Origin: Sulfurovum zhangzhouensis
Lineage (GTDB): Bacteria > Campylobacterota > Campylobacteria > Campylobacterales > Sulfurovaceae
Length of the DNA stretch: 64,000 bases
Assembly (NCBI RefSeq): GCF_030347965.1
Contig: NZ_JAQIBD010000001.1
Coordinates: forward strand, 496,001 to 560,000
Reading direction: 5' to 3'
Shown piece after piece: positions 1 to 8,661 of this stretch. The notes below the pieces were generated by a model that worked only from the letters and a program-made list of their open reading frames with translations, made no database searches and had not been told where the DNA came from. The position numbers were made by a program, and so were the translations under genes. How positions within the stretch are numbered: position 1 is the first letter of the stretch; the number at the start of each line of letters is the position of its first letter.

Positions 1-436
1 GTTTTTCATATGCTTTATACACTTCATAAGAGATAACAGATTCACGCGTCTGTGTCTTTAACTGTTGTAGTGCGAAAATCACTGAGAACTGCTCAGTAGC
101 TAATGATAAAAATGCTTCACGTTTCTTTTTAATATCGATATTGATCTGGTCAAGTTCCTTCTCCGCTTCAGTCAATTCGCTTTTCAATTGCGTATAGGCT
201 TTTTCAGTTTTATCCTCATCGGCTTTAAGCTGATCTATCTTTTTTTCCAATAATGAAATATCATTCTCAGCTTTTTTAATATCTTCAGCGATCTTCTCAA
301 GCTTTCTGCTTGTTTGTTTCTTCTGATTTGAAGTGACCTTTAAACCTTGTTCTGAATCTTTGATCTTCTCTACCGTAGTTGCACCAAACAGAAATGAAAA
401 CGCCAGAAAAGTCGAGAAGATAAACAGTCGTATCAC
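1..436 (-). CDS. EnvC-like murein hydrolase activator (partial, N-terminal part)
   Basis: The frame opens with a GTG at 436-434 that overlaps the TAG stop of ftsX (TAGTG) and runs off the left edge, so about the first 145 residues are visible. They begin with a hydrophobic signal peptide (residues about 2-18), followed by a long charged coiled coil rich in Lys, Glu and Gln. A signal peptide plus coiled coil directly downstream of ftsEX is the usual arrangement of EnvC-type activators, in which a C-terminal LytM/M23 domain follows; that domain would lie outside the window. FtsEX is known to control such proteins in the periplasm during septum splitting. The function is inferred from position and architecture. 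Confidence 0.7.
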   Translation of the reverse strand, partial: MIRLFIFSTFLAFSFLFGATTVEKIKDSEQGLKVTSNQKKQTSRKLEKIAEDIKKAENDISLLEKKIDQLKADEDKTEKAYTQLKSELTEAEKELDQINIDIKKKREAFLSLATEQFSVIFALQQLKTQTRESVISYEVYKAYEK

Positions 437-1254
437 TACTGTACTCCCTTGGAGCTGTATACTACCGAATAGACTGATATGATCACTATTACTAAAGCAG
501 CGGCCAACAAAATACCTATATCTGTGATCCTAAAGAGATAATCTCTGTTTTGAACCATGATCTCTATACCGCTATTTACAGCCCATTGAAATTTGAGATA
601 GAGAAAAATACTGCTTACGATCAATGTTGCAGCGATAGCATCGACGATCGCGATCTTAAAGAGCACACCGCTTCGTAACATCAACGGAGCACCGAAGATC
701 TCCATGATCTGCATACGCTCTTTATGTGCATATTTCCAGATCTCCATCTGTTTCATGATCAAAAAGAGACTCACCACGGACATAAATGCGATAAATATTT
801 TCAACGTAAATTTGATAAAACTGAACAACCTGTAATTTGATTCATAATTGCTGCCGAATGTTTCAACCTTTTTAATGAGTGAACTAGACTCGAGGTCCTC
901 TTTAATCTTTATTAACTCTTCTGTACTGATATACTCATCCAAATGTACATTGTAAAAATATGGCAATGATTTTAAAATTTTTTCCTCGCCCTCTTTGGTA
1001 ACACCTTTGGCGATCTTTGCAACTATCCTATCCCGTTCTATGCTATCAATGTTACTGACATGTCTATTGAGTGCCTGAAAATCATCGATTTTCATAGGTT
1101 GTTTGGCTACTACAAGCATCGAATATCCCTCTTGAAGCCCTTTTTCATATGTATCGGTAGTACGATCAAAAACAAGATAGAACTCAATGCCCAATAATAT
1201 TGCCATCAAAGGAAAAATAAACATCAAATGGTTTTTAATGTACTTCATATACAC
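436..1254 (-). CDS. ftsX: Cell division ABC transporter permease FtsX
   Basis: 272 residues with the FtsX layout: an N-terminal membrane segment (about residues 9-28), a periplasmic domain of about 120 residues, then three membrane segments (about 150-170, 200-222, 245-265). It partners with FtsE to transmit a cytoplasmic ATPase signal to periplasmic peptidoglycan hydrolase activators at the septum. The first 20 bases overlap the end of ftsE, and its stop overlaps the start of the envC-like gene, so the three are translationally coupled. A second ATG two codons in is an equally possible start. Confidence 0.9.
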   Translation of the reverse strand: MYMKYIKNHLMFIFPLMAILLGIEFYLVFDRTTDTYEKGLQEGYSMLVVAKQPMKIDDFQALNRHVSNIDSIERDRIVAKIAKGVTKEGEEKILKSLPYFYNVHLDEYISTEELIKIKEDLESSSLIKKVETFGSNYESNYRLFSFIKFTLKIFIAFMSVVSLFLIMKQMEIWKYAHKERMQIMEIFGAPLMLRSGVLFKIAIVDAIAATLIVSSIFLYLKFQWAVNSGIEIMVQNRDYLFRITDIGILLAAALVIVIISVYSVVYSSKGVQ

Positions 1255-1909
1255 CCTTGCCTTCGATAATGAAGTGTCTATACGGTAACGAGAATACTTG
1301 AGGTATTTTGTGTGTTACAACCAGTACGGTGGTTTCAAGTTGCTGACAGGCATTTTCCATCAGATCCCAAATTACATTTGAGGAGTAGTCATCAAGGTTT
1401 CCTGTCGGTTCATCTGCGAGGATCAGCACAGGGTTTTTTGCCAGGGCTCTTGCCACACCTACACGCTGCTGTTCCCCACCGCTCAGCTCCATTGGGTACT
1501 TATCAGCATGTTCGGTGAGTTTAACATGCTTTAGCAGTCTGTGCGCCTGTGTATTTTGAACATCAATTGAGTAACCTGCGATCATTAAAGGTAAAACAAC
1601 ATTTTTTGAAACAGTCCATTCATTGACCAGTTTAAAGTCCTGAAAGATGATCCCCATATGGGTACGCAGTTCTTGAAGTTTTGAAGGCTTGACATGTGCC
1701 AGATCCATACCTCCGACAACAAGATTTCCCGATGTCGGTTTTATCCTTCCATAGAGTGATTTGAGAAGTGTCGACTTACCTGATCCACTAGGTCCCGTGA
1801 TAAAAACAAACTCCCCTTTTTTGACCGTAAAGTTGGCATCTTTAATTACCTCTTTTCTACCGTTGTCATAAGACAAAATCAGATTAGAAGCATTGATAAC
1901 GTTAGACAA
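1235..1909 (-). CDS. ftsE: Cell division ATP-binding protein FtsE
   Basis: 224 residues, full length for FtsE. Walker A is GPSGSGKST (residues 39-47), the ABC signature is [15 protein letters not shown], and Walker B is [12 protein letters not shown], followed by the switch histidine in VVTHK. It is the cytoplasmic ATPase of the FtsEX complex at the division ring. Its start overlaps the trmB stop by 8 bases, so it appears to be read in the same transcript as the tRNA methylase upstream. Confidence 0.93.
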   Translation of the reverse strand: MSNVINASNLILSYDNGRKEVIKDANFTVKKGEFVFITGPSGSGKSTLLKSLYGRIKPTSGNLVVGGMDLAHVKPSKLQELRTHMGIIFQDFKLVNEWTVSKNVVLPLMIAGYSIDVQNTQAHRLLKHVKLTEHADKYPMELSGGEQQRVGVARALAKNPVLILADEPTGNLDDYSSNVIWDLMENACQQLETTVLVVTHKIPQVFSLPYRHFIIEGKGVYEVH

Positions 1910-3098
1910 TTAAATCTCCTTGTGAAAAGATGTCTTTCATTTTTTGATGTGCCTTGAAATTTACCATTGTTTTAACCGGGACAGATGCGAAATATCTACA
2001 CCCTTCTTTATCCATCAGTATATACTTATGCTCAGGCCTGTCATAGCTTCCAAATGCACATTTGATCAATAGTTTATCTTCACCGATCTTGAAAAGACGT
2101 TCAAAGTGTATAAAGAATCCATCAAATACCATAGCTTTTTTTGAAAGTTTTTCCTCTATACCTTGCATATATTTTACTGCATTAAAATTAAAATCAATAT
2201 CTAATGCTTTTGCTTCAGACTCAGTTAAACACTTTACATATACATCATAGATATCTTTTTCCTGTCTAAGCCATCTTGCTTCATATTTACTGGTCACTTC
2301 CAGGGCTTCATTCTTGCGTACTTCAACATGTGTTTTCGGTACATTTTCTCCAAAGAAAGTCTCTAATGCATACCAAAAGTAATTATCACTATCTGTACGT
2401 AATTCAAGTCTTCCGTCTTTACGCAACACTCTCATAGACTCTTCAAGAAAACTCGGACTTATGACTCTTCTATGAGGCTTTTTATCCCACGGAACAGGAA
2501 AGTGTACAAAGACCTGTTCACAACTGTTGGATGGGAGCATCTCCAAAAAAAGCCTCGCATCGTAGTTGACTACCCAGATATTATCCAATCCCTGTAGTTC
2601 GATCTGTTTGAGAACCTGTTGTGCAGAAGGTGTATGGATCTCAAGTCCGATAAACAATGTGTCGGGATTTTTCTTTGCCTGGTAAAGCAGATGTTTCCCG
2701 CTACCAAACCCTACTTCAACAGAAAGCTTCTCTTTAGTGTAATCAACCGTTTCAAAATCCTCTATCTTCTTAAAATATTTCGAAGAGAGCGGGGCTTTGG
2801 TATGAGAGATCGCGATATTGGAACTCTGTATTTCAAGGTTCAGCTCTTCAGCAGTTTTTGCCAAAGCTTCTTTGAGCAGATTGACCTTCAACGGTCTGGT
2901 AACCTTGTCGTATTTGAGTTGTGCTGCACCGTTACTCTCAGGTTTGTACTGGAGTAAAAACTCTTCACCTGCGTATTCTACTCCCCATAACTCCTCATCG
3001 GCTCCTATTGCTTTTGCACGAAAGGTAAGTAATGAACTATCAGGTATCTTCTTATCTACGATAGTACTGTCAAATGGTTTGACTTTAATATGTGGCAT
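1902..3098 (-). CDS. trmB: tRNA (guanine-N7)-methyltransferase TrmB, long form
   Basis: Makes m7G46 in the variable loop of tRNAs using S-adenosylmethionine. The methyltransferase core is in the middle (about residues 125-255): the SAM loop VEVGFGSGKHLL and the TrmB substrate motif VFVHFPVPWDKKPHRR are clear. At 398 residues it is much longer than the E. coli enzyme (about 240), with about 110 extra residues before the core and about 140 after it; this long form is, to my knowledge, usual in Campylobacterota. Gene order is rluD-type, FN3 lipoprotein, trmB, ftsE. Confidence 0.88.
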   Translation of the reverse strand: MPHIKVKPFDSTIVDKKIPDSSLLTFRAKAIGADEELWGVEYAGEEFLLQYKPESNGAAQLKYDKVTRPLKVNLLKEALAKTAEELNLEIQSSNIAISHTKAPLSSKYFKKIEDFETVDYTKEKLSVEVGFGSGKHLLYQAKKNPDTLFIGLEIHTPSAQQVLKQIELQGLDNIWVVNYDARLFLEMLPSNSCEQVFVHFPVPWDKKPHRRVISPSFLEESMRVLRKDGRLELRTDSDNYFWYALETFFGENVPKTHVEVRKNEALEVTSKYEARWLRQEKDIYDVYVKCLTESEAKALDIDFNFNAVKYMQGIEEKLSKKAMVFDGFFIHFERLFKIGEDKLLIKCAFGSYDRPEHKYILMDKEGCRYFASVPVKTMVNFKAHQKMKDIFSQGDLIV

Positions 3099-3110
3099 CT
3101 TTTTCCTTGT

Positions 3111-3767
3111 TTACAGTCTGATTTGTGTTGGCTGACTTGGTCGCGAAGTCGTATCGTCATAACTCTTCGCAATAATACGGTAGTGATATTCCCTTCCCGG
3201 TCTGACAAACGTATCAATATACTCTACCATGATCCGTCCGTTGACCTGAGCAAGATATCTCCATTCACCTCCGTTTACTGAACGTTCGATGATATAGGCA
3301 TTGATACTCTCATTATCATGTGGTCTCCAGAGCAGTTTCACTGTCCCTTCCCCTACTTTGTAAGCTTGGAGGAAAGTTACACTGGCAAGAGGAGATAATG
3401 CACGAACCTTGATCTGAGTGCCAGACTCAGCCTCTTTTCCAAAACGCAATGTTTTAAATGTGTAGCTGTAACTTTGTCCGGGTTTGACTTGTGTATCGAC
3501 AAAATGAGTAGCATATGCATTGGAGATCGTAGCAATATGCATCTCTTCACCATCAACGCTTCTATAGACATTGATCCCGCGTACTTTACTGTCTGTGATT
3601 TTTTCCCACTCGAAACCGATAGAGTTTCTCTGAGGAAGGGTTTTGAGATTTTGGAGTTTTGCTAAAGAAGGATCACTCTCATAAACGGTCATACTCTGTA
3701 CAACACCGCCACAGCCGTTAAATACTATTAAAGCGGTCGCCAAGAGTGCGAGGATCGATCTTCTCAT
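3111..3767 (-). CDS. Fibronectin type III repeat protein, probable lipoprotein
   Basis: The best start is the methionine at 3767, which gives a signal peptide MRRSILALLATALIVFNGC with a cysteine at residue 19 suited to lipid attachment, although Phe at -3 makes a weak lipobox. The frame is open further upstream to 3818, but those residues look non-coding. Two FN3-like units follow (about residues 50-125 and 130-215), each with the W/Y-x-Y strand pattern (YSYTFKTL, YHYRIIAK). About 50 bases of the gene lie inside the end of the upstream pseudouridine synthase gene. It is probably an outer-membrane-anchored protein; no specific function can be assigned. Confidence 0.7.
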   Translation of the reverse strand: MRRSILALLATALIVFNGCGGVVQSMTVYESDPSLAKLQNLKTLPQRNSIGFEWEKITDSKVRGINVYRSVDGEEMHIATISNAYATHFVDTQVKPGQSYSYTFKTLRFGKEAESGTQIKVRALSPLASVTFLQAYKVGEGTVKLLWRPHDNESINAYIIERSVNGGEWRYLAQVNGRIMVEYIDTFVRPGREYHYRIIAKSYDDTTSRPSQPTQIRL

Positions 3768-4680
3768 TAATTTCACTTTCATCAAAATATTTTGCCAGAT
3801 ATGCTTGCATATCTTCAAAAAGAGGAGCTACAAACTCCATCTTTTCCCCTGTAGTAGGATGCGTCAGATAAAGCAGATATGCATGCAGCTTCACACGTGC
3901 AATTTTATCCCGTTTGCTCTTAAATCCGTATAATTCATCACCCAATATATGACGTCCGAGTGTTGCCAAATGTACACGTATCTGATGCGTACGCCCCGTA
4001 AAAAGTTTTGCAGCGATCAGTTCTGTATCACAACTGCTTTGAGCCAGTTTTACAAAGGCTGTTTTTGCCTCTTTGCCATGAGGTACAACATCCATTTTGA
4101 GACGGTTATTTGGGTTACGTCCGATAGGCTTGTCTATTACGATATCTTCTTTGAGCGGATAGTCAATGAGTGCTAGATAGTAACGCCCCATACTCTTATC
4201 CTGCAGCTGTTCACTCAGTTTTTCATGGGTCTTGTTATCCTTGGCGATGACCAGTGCCCCGGTGGTCTCCTTATCGATACGGTGAACGATCCCGTGACGC
4301 TCTTCACCGCTGATCGTGGAGAGTGATATCCCGCGTTGTATCAGCCAGTCTACCAAAGTCGGCTCTTTTACTGAAGGAGCCGGATGTACCACAAGTCCTG
4401 CAGGTTTATTGATGACCATCAGGTAGTCATCTTCATAGATCACCTCGACATCAAAGTCCACAGGTGCTACCTCACGCTTCTCAGCCTCTTTAAACTCATA
4501 CGCTATTTCATCACCCTCTTCTACTTTGAAGCTAGGCTTGGTGATCTTCTTACCATTGACAGAGACTAATCCGTCTTTGATAAGCTTTTCTAATTGATTA
4601 CGGCTTACATCAAGATTTTCAGCTAATACCTTATCGATTCGGCCTTTTCTTGAAACTGTAAATGTATTGCTATTCATCAC
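3718..4680 (-). CDS. RluD-family 23S rRNA pseudouridine synthase
   Basis: Converts uridine to pseudouridine in 23S rRNA. An S4 RNA-binding domain occupies residues about 10-70 (RNQLEKLIKDGLVSVNG), followed by the RluA/RluD catalytic domain. The catalytic aspartate is in HRIDKETTG at about residue 133, and later motifs include GRTHQIRVHL. 320 residues is normal for RluD/RluC. The frame begins GTG-ATG, and the ATG at 4677 is an equally likely start. Motifs do not distinguish RluD from RluC, so no symbol is given. Confidence 0.88.
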   Translation of the reverse strand: MMNSNTFTVSRKGRIDKVLAENLDVSRNQLEKLIKDGLVSVNGKKITKPSFKVEEGDEIAYEFKEAEKREVAPVDFDVEVIYEDDYLMVINKPAGLVVHPAPSVKEPTLVDWLIQRGISLSTISGEERHGIVHRIDKETTGALVIAKDNKTHEKLSEQLQDKSMGRYYLALIDYPLKEDIVIDKPIGRNPNNRLKMDVVPHGKEAKTAFVKLAQSSCDTELIAAKLFTGRTHQIRVHLATLGRHILGDELYGFKSKRDKIARVKLHAYLLYLTHPTTGEKMEFVAPLFEDMQAYLAKYFDESEINEKIDPRTLGDRFNSI

Positions 4681-4682
4681 AG

Positions 4683-5474
4683 TTATATATCATCCCTGTC
4701 CCAACGCTCGGGGTCGAGGAACGTATCGTCATGAATATGTTTGAAAGAAGCCTTGATCATCTTGAAGATATCACTGTTTTTCTGTTCAAGCCCTGCAAGC
4801 CACTCTTTAGTAGCAGCTCTGGCATGCGGCATTTTGACATCTTTGAGCATTGCAGGACATGCTTCATCACCGACCACTTGCAGATTGTTATCCATTGCAA
4901 ACCCGCGTAGCTGTGACTCACGTACCTGGATCAGTGGACGGATCAGGTGAAAGCCTTTGCCTGTCTTATAGATCGGAGCCAATGCTCTCATCGTACCGTT
5001 GTAGAACATATTCATAAAGAAGCTCTCTACCGTATCATCAAAGTGGTGCCCCAACGCTACTTTGTTGAAACCGCCCTCTTGTGCAAAGCTGTAGAGTGCT
5101 CCCCTTCGCATACGTGAGAAGTAAGAACAAAAAGAGGAGTTCTCTCGGATCGCATCCTGGCTGACATCGAAGATATTGGTATCATAGACAGTATGTTTGA
5201 TACCGTACTGTGCACAGTGTGCCGAGAGAAAATCGTAATGTTCATCAGGCATCCCGTACTTTACCGTACACGCTTCAAACTCAAAATCAAAGGGAGCATT
5301 CCGCTGCATATGCTTGAGAGCATGTACCAGGGATAGGGAGTCTTTTCCTCCGCTTAACCCTACAAGTACCTTGTCACCTTCACCGATGAGCCTAAACTCA
5401 GCATTAGTCTTACCGATCACCTTGAGCAGTTTTTTACTCATCGGTATGATTGGAAAATCGTCTCTTCTACCCAA
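4683..5474 (-). CDS. TtcA-like PP-loop ATPase (tRNA thiolation family)
   Basis: The PP-loop SGGKDS lies at about residue 40 and the family block ALGHHFDDTVESFFMNMFYNG is intact, which places it with TtcA, the enzyme for 2-thiocytidine at tRNA position 32. E. coli TtcA uses cysteines from two CXXC motifs for its [4Fe-4S] cluster. Here the first pair reads CSYF (in FCSYFSRMRRG) and the second reads DEAC, so each has lost one cysteine. Either the cluster is built differently or the activity has changed. It sits 2 bases from the pseudouridine synthase gene, in a tRNA/rRNA modification group. Confidence 0.75.
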   Translation of the reverse strand: MGRRDDFPIIPMSKKLLKVIGKTNAEFRLIGEGDKVLVGLSGGKDSLSLVHALKHMQRNAPFDFEFEACTVKYGMPDEHYDFLSAHCAQYGIKHTVYDTNIFDVSQDAIRENSSFCSYFSRMRRGALYSFAQEGGFNKVALGHHFDDTVESFFMNMFYNGTMRALAPIYKTGKGFHLIRPLIQVRESQLRGFAMDNNLQVVGDEACPAMLKDVKMPHARAATKEWLAGLEQKNSDIFKMIKASFKHIHDDTFLDPERWDRDDI

Positions 5475-5491
5475 CTTACGCCTTTATTTTC

Positions 5492-6229
5492 TTAATCATT
5501 GTGATTGCAACCACAAGGTCTACAGAGTTTCTCTGGATCTATCTTTTCAACCATACTGATCACAAAGTCTGCTGAAGTCTTAGCTGAACTTTCCAGGAAA
5601 GCATCAAAATCAAATCCCGCATCCATATCTGCACTATCACTGATCGCACGCATGATAAAGAACGGAACACCCATCGAGCTGCATACTACAGCTACTGATG
5701 CACCTTCCATTTCCAGTGCGTGAGCCTTAAAGGTCTCACCGATCCACTCCTTACGTTCAGAATTTGCTACGAATTGATCTCCTGTAGCAATGATCCCTTC
5801 TTTGAGTTTCAGACCCTTTTCGTTTGCTACTTCTTTTGCAATATTTCGAAGTGTTACATCTGTAGGGATACATACTTCACCTTCAGGAACATACCCATGC
5901 GGATGACCGAATGCAGTGATATCCAAATCATGCTGACAAAGCCCGTCTGCAATGATCAAGTCTCCTATTGCCAGTTCATCACTGATCGCACCTGCTACAC
6001 CACTAAAAAGAAGCAGATCACATCCAAACTTTTCGATAAGCATTGTTGCTGTTAGCGTAGCAAATACTTTTCCGATCTTTGAGTATGCCACAACGATCTC
6101 TTTGCCCCTATAGGTTCCTTCATAGTAAGTATTGCAAGCATAAACACTTGTCGTGACATTATCAAGTTTATCCAAAAGCGGTGCGATCTCTTCAGGCATC
6201 GCACCCATGATAGCAATCTTCTTGGGCAT
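5492..6229 (-). CDS. mtnN: 5'-methylthioadenosine / S-adenosylhomocysteine nucleosidase
   Basis: Hydrolyses the glycosidic bond of MTA and SAH; in Campylobacterota the same enzyme also acts on 6-amino-6-deoxyfutalosine in menaquinone synthesis. Family landmarks are the N-terminal KIAIMGAMPEEI, the GVAGAI block, and the C-terminal ALEMEGASVA and ISDSAD with the catalytic Asp. At 245 residues it carries about 12 extra residues at the end: the final segment CRPCGCNHND is a Cys/His cluster outside the usual fold and looks like a metal-binding tail. Confidence 0.9.
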   Translation of the reverse strand: MPKKIAIMGAMPEEIAPLLDKLDNVTTSVYACNTYYEGTYRGKEIVVAYSKIGKVFATLTATMLIEKFGCDLLLFSGVAGAISDELAIGDLIIADGLCQHDLDITAFGHPHGYVPEGEVCIPTDVTLRNIAKEVANEKGLKLKEGIIATGDQFVANSERKEWIGETFKAHALEMEGASVAVVCSSMGVPFFIMRAISDSADMDAGFDFDAFLESSAKTSADFVISMVEKIDPEKLCRPCGCNHND

Positions 6230-6242
6230 AATTAATCCTTAG

Positions 6243-7190
6243 TTATTGTGCATTTAGCTTACTGATCTCATCAAGTGCAACTTGAAGTGATGCCATATCC
6301 GAGACTACAAAATGAGGTTTTGTCGTTGCTTTTCTGTTCAGCCCTTTTAGAACGCCGCCATGACCGAATTCAATATAACAATCCACTTCATCATCGAACT
6401 TCGCGATTGCTTGCTTGTAAAGTACCGGTGAAGTCAACTGCTTTGGAAGAAGCTCAAGTGCTTCAGCTTTTGAGCTGTAATACTCAGCTGTTACGTTTGA
6501 AACAACCGGTGCGTTGAACTCATCTCTAAGCACTTCGGTAAGTTTTTCAGCCAGAGGTGCTGTAGCAGCTTCTAAAAGCGGACAGTGGCTAGCTACTGAC
6601 ATATTAAGCAGCATCGCTCTTTTTGCTTTTGCTTCTTTCAAAATCGGTTCAAGCTTTTGAAGGTCTGATTTCACTCCGGCAATTACGATCTGACCTTCGG
6701 CATTGTAGTTTACCGGCCATACTTTCATCCCTGCATCTCTTTGCTCAGCACAAATACTCTCAACAACATCATCAGAAAGTCCGAGAGCAACCATCATACC
6801 TACATCTTGACCTGCACATGCTTCAGCCATCAATTTACCACGTAAGTTTACAAGTTCTACTGCATCAATCGCATCGATCGCACCTACACTTACTAATGCA
6901 GAAAACTCACCAAGAGAGTGTCCCATTGCGTAATGCGGCTTGATCGGCATCTCATTTTCAAATAGTCTATGTGCTATCGCAGAAACCAGTAGAATAGCAG
7001 GTTGAGTATACTCTGTCTTTTCCAGCTTATCATTCTCAGTAAAAAGAAGCTCTTCGAAGTTAATACCCGTACGTTCGCTTGCATCAGCTACCATCTGTTT
7101 TGCTATATCAGAATTGTTAAAAAAGTCCTGCCCCATACCGACAGCCTGAGACCCTTGTCCCGGAAATAAAAATGCACATTTCACTGACAT
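6243..7190 (-). CDS. fabD: Malonyl-CoA:ACP transacylase FabD
   Basis: Transfers malonyl from CoA to acyl carrier protein to supply fatty acid synthesis. It has the N-terminal FPGQGSQAVGMG oxyanion-hole segment, the nucleophile motif GHSLGEFSAL (Ser at about residue 92), and the histidine in SVASHCPLL. 315 residues is standard. It is 13 bases upstream of mtnN in the same direction and probably starts the transcript: its 5' flank (7191-7250) has a TAAAAT box on the minus strand. Confidence 0.93.
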   Translation of the reverse strand: MSVKCAFLFPGQGSQAVGMGQDFFNNSDIAKQMVADASERTGINFEELLFTENDKLEKTEYTQPAILLVSAIAHRLFENEMPIKPHYAMGHSLGEFSALVSVGAIDAIDAVELVNLRGKLMAEACAGQDVGMMVALGLSDDVVESICAEQRDAGMKVWPVNYNAEGQIVIAGVKSDLQKLEPILKEAKAKRAMLLNMSVASHCPLLEAATAPLAEKLTEVLRDEFNAPVVSNVTAEYYSSKAEALELLPKQLTSPVLYKQAIAKFDDEVDCYIEFGHGGVLKGLNRKATTKPHFVVSDMASLQVALDEISKLNAQ

Positions 7191-7249
7191 GAAAATCCTT
7201 ATAAATAATATTTTGTAATTTTACCATTTTTTAATTATGCGCTGATGAC

Positions 7250-7280
7250 TTACTCTTGTTTACTCGATTCAAAAGAGTAA
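7250..7280. other. Inverted repeat upstream of fabD
   Basis: Perfect 8-base arms TTACTCTT (7250-7257) and AAGAGTAA (7273-7280) are separated by 15 bases, about 60-90 bases upstream of the fabD start. It could be an operator or only a weak hairpin; nothing else in 7191-7388 is recognisable. Confidence 0.3.
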
Positions 7281-7388
7281 TTAACGATGATTTTTAACAA
7301 TACATTATTCAGATAAGGGGACACAATCAGATTATTTTTTTAAGAGATTATAAAAATTGAGAAAAAGAGAGTTATAAATAACAGAGGT

Positions 7389-7415
7389 ACACCTGCCGTA
7401 ATATACAGCAAGTGT
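7389..7415. other. Hairpin just after slyD
   Basis: An imperfect stem lies 12 bases past the slyD stop: ACAC/GTGT, TGC/GCA and GTA/TAC stacked with a C-A mismatch between each block and an ATA loop. On the minus strand no T-run follows directly, so it is not a classical terminator. It may stabilise the slyD mRNA 3' end. Confidence 0.35.
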
Positions 7416-7427
7416 AAAAGGGGTGTC

Positions 7428-7943
7428 TTAGTGACAACCACATCCTGAACCACAGTGTCCACCACCGTGTGATTGACCGCCTACAACACCTGTTGCCATC
7501 TCATCTTCAGTTGCTTCTCTTGCACTAAGTACTTTAACTGAGAACATAAGATCTTTACCAGCAAGTGGGTGGTTGAAGTCGATTGTTACTTCGTCGTCAT
7601 TAAAAGACTTTACTGTTACCTGTACAGTCTGTCCATGTTCACCTTGACCGTAAAGTGTCATACCTTCAGCAAGATCGATACCTTCAAACTGCTCTTTTGG
7701 TAGTGTCTGCTCAGCTTCAGGGTTTACTTCGCCATATGCATCTGCAGCCTTTACTAGAATGTCTCCGCTCTCATCTTTGCTCATACCTACAAGAGCATTC
7801 TCAAGACCAGGAATGATCTGTCCCATACCGATGATAAATTCTAATGGCTCTCCGCCTTTATTGCTGTCTACTACTTCTGTAGTACCTGCTTCTTTTACTT
7901 CGTATTCGATACCTACGACGCAATTTTCTTTTGTAATTGTCAT
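7428..7943 (-). CDS. slyD: SlyD-like FKBP peptidyl-prolyl isomerase with metal-binding tail
   Basis: Cytoplasmic prolyl isomerase and chaperone. The FKBP half-domains flank an inserted IF domain (about residues 70-130), with GQIIPGLENALVGM and the SlyD block DFNHPLAGKDLMFSVKV. The tail (residues about 155-171) ends SHGGGHCGSGCGCH, a Cys/His-rich stretch like the nickel-binding tails of SlyD. E. coli SlyD is known to hand nickel to the hydrogenase maturation protein HypB, and HypB is encoded elsewhere in this window, so a role in hydrogenase nickel delivery is plausible. It stands alone, with gaps on both sides. Confidence 0.88.
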   Translation of the reverse strand: MTITKENCVVGIEYEVKEAGTTEVVDSNKGGEPLEFIIGMGQIIPGLENALVGMSKDESGDILVKAADAYGEVNPEAEQTLPKEQFEGIDLAEGMTLYGQGEHGQTVQVTVKSFNDDEVTIDFNHPLAGKDLMFSVKVLSAREATEDEMATGVVGGQSHGGGHCGSGCGCH

Positions 7944-8046
7944 AAAATATTCCTCATATTAAATTTGGATGTATTGTAACTAAGCAAACTTTACTAACGC
8001 TTAAGGAGAATATTTGTCAACATAAGCTTGTACTTACGCTCATCTT

Positions 8047-8652
8047 TTAATCAGTAGAGAAAATTGACTCTAGTATATTGGAAGGAAATATAGAAGCTTT
8101 ATCACTCACCTGCAGATCCTCCATGGCAAAAGGTATGTAACTATGTCTTGTAACCACTACTTTGGTACTGAAATCTGCCCAGTCAAACAGCTCCACTACA
8201 TCTTCAGGGGCAATATGGATACAGCCATGTGACATCCAGTCTACGCTTCCCTTATGCAAAGCATGTCCAAAACGGGTAAATTTCATCATATAGTCCATAT
8301 TATTCACCCCGCTTGGATCAGGATAGACCGTGGACATATGAAATCTCTTTTTTTGGAAAATCGTAAATACACCTGATGGACTTCGGTACTTCTTTGCACC
8401 TGAAGTGACAGGACCCGTCTTCCAGACGTCTCCTTCTTCATTAATGGCATAAAAACGTCCATCACTTCCAGGTTCTCTCACAGAAACAACGATAATTTTC
8501 TGTCCTTTTAAATCAACTATTTTAAAACCATCTTTAGTCATTAGCTTAAATGAAGTTTTTGATATAGGGAATGTTGCGTTACCTTTAGGTGGTGTATGTA
8601 CAGCAGATAGAAGAGTCGTAAGAAAGATAAATATAAGCGCAATATATCTCAT
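8047..8652 (-). CDS. L,D-transpeptidase (YkuD domain)
   Basis: 201 residues: a signal peptide (about 1-17), then a YkuD catalytic domain with the nucleophile in SHGCIHI (about residue 143) and the upstream histidine in HALHKG. Most family members have Arg after SHGC-V/I; here it is His. Such periplasmic enzymes form 3-3 peptidoglycan crosslinks, or attach or trim peptides using L,D bonds. The gene is 9 bases after cpoB in the tolB-pal-cpoB transcript, which fits an envelope role. A second family member is at 14322-14798. Confidence 0.85.
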   Translation of the reverse strand: MRYIALIFIFLTTLLSAVHTPPKGNATFPISKTSFKLMTKDGFKIVDLKGQKIIVVSVREPGSDGRFYAINEEGDVWKTGPVTSGAKKYRSPSGVFTIFQKKRFHMSTVYPDPSGVNNMDYMMKFTRFGHALHKGSVDWMSHGCIHIAPEDVVELFDWADFSTKVVVTRHSYIPFAMEDLQVSDKASIFPSNILESIFSTD

Positions 8653-8661
8653 TCTCTTCTC

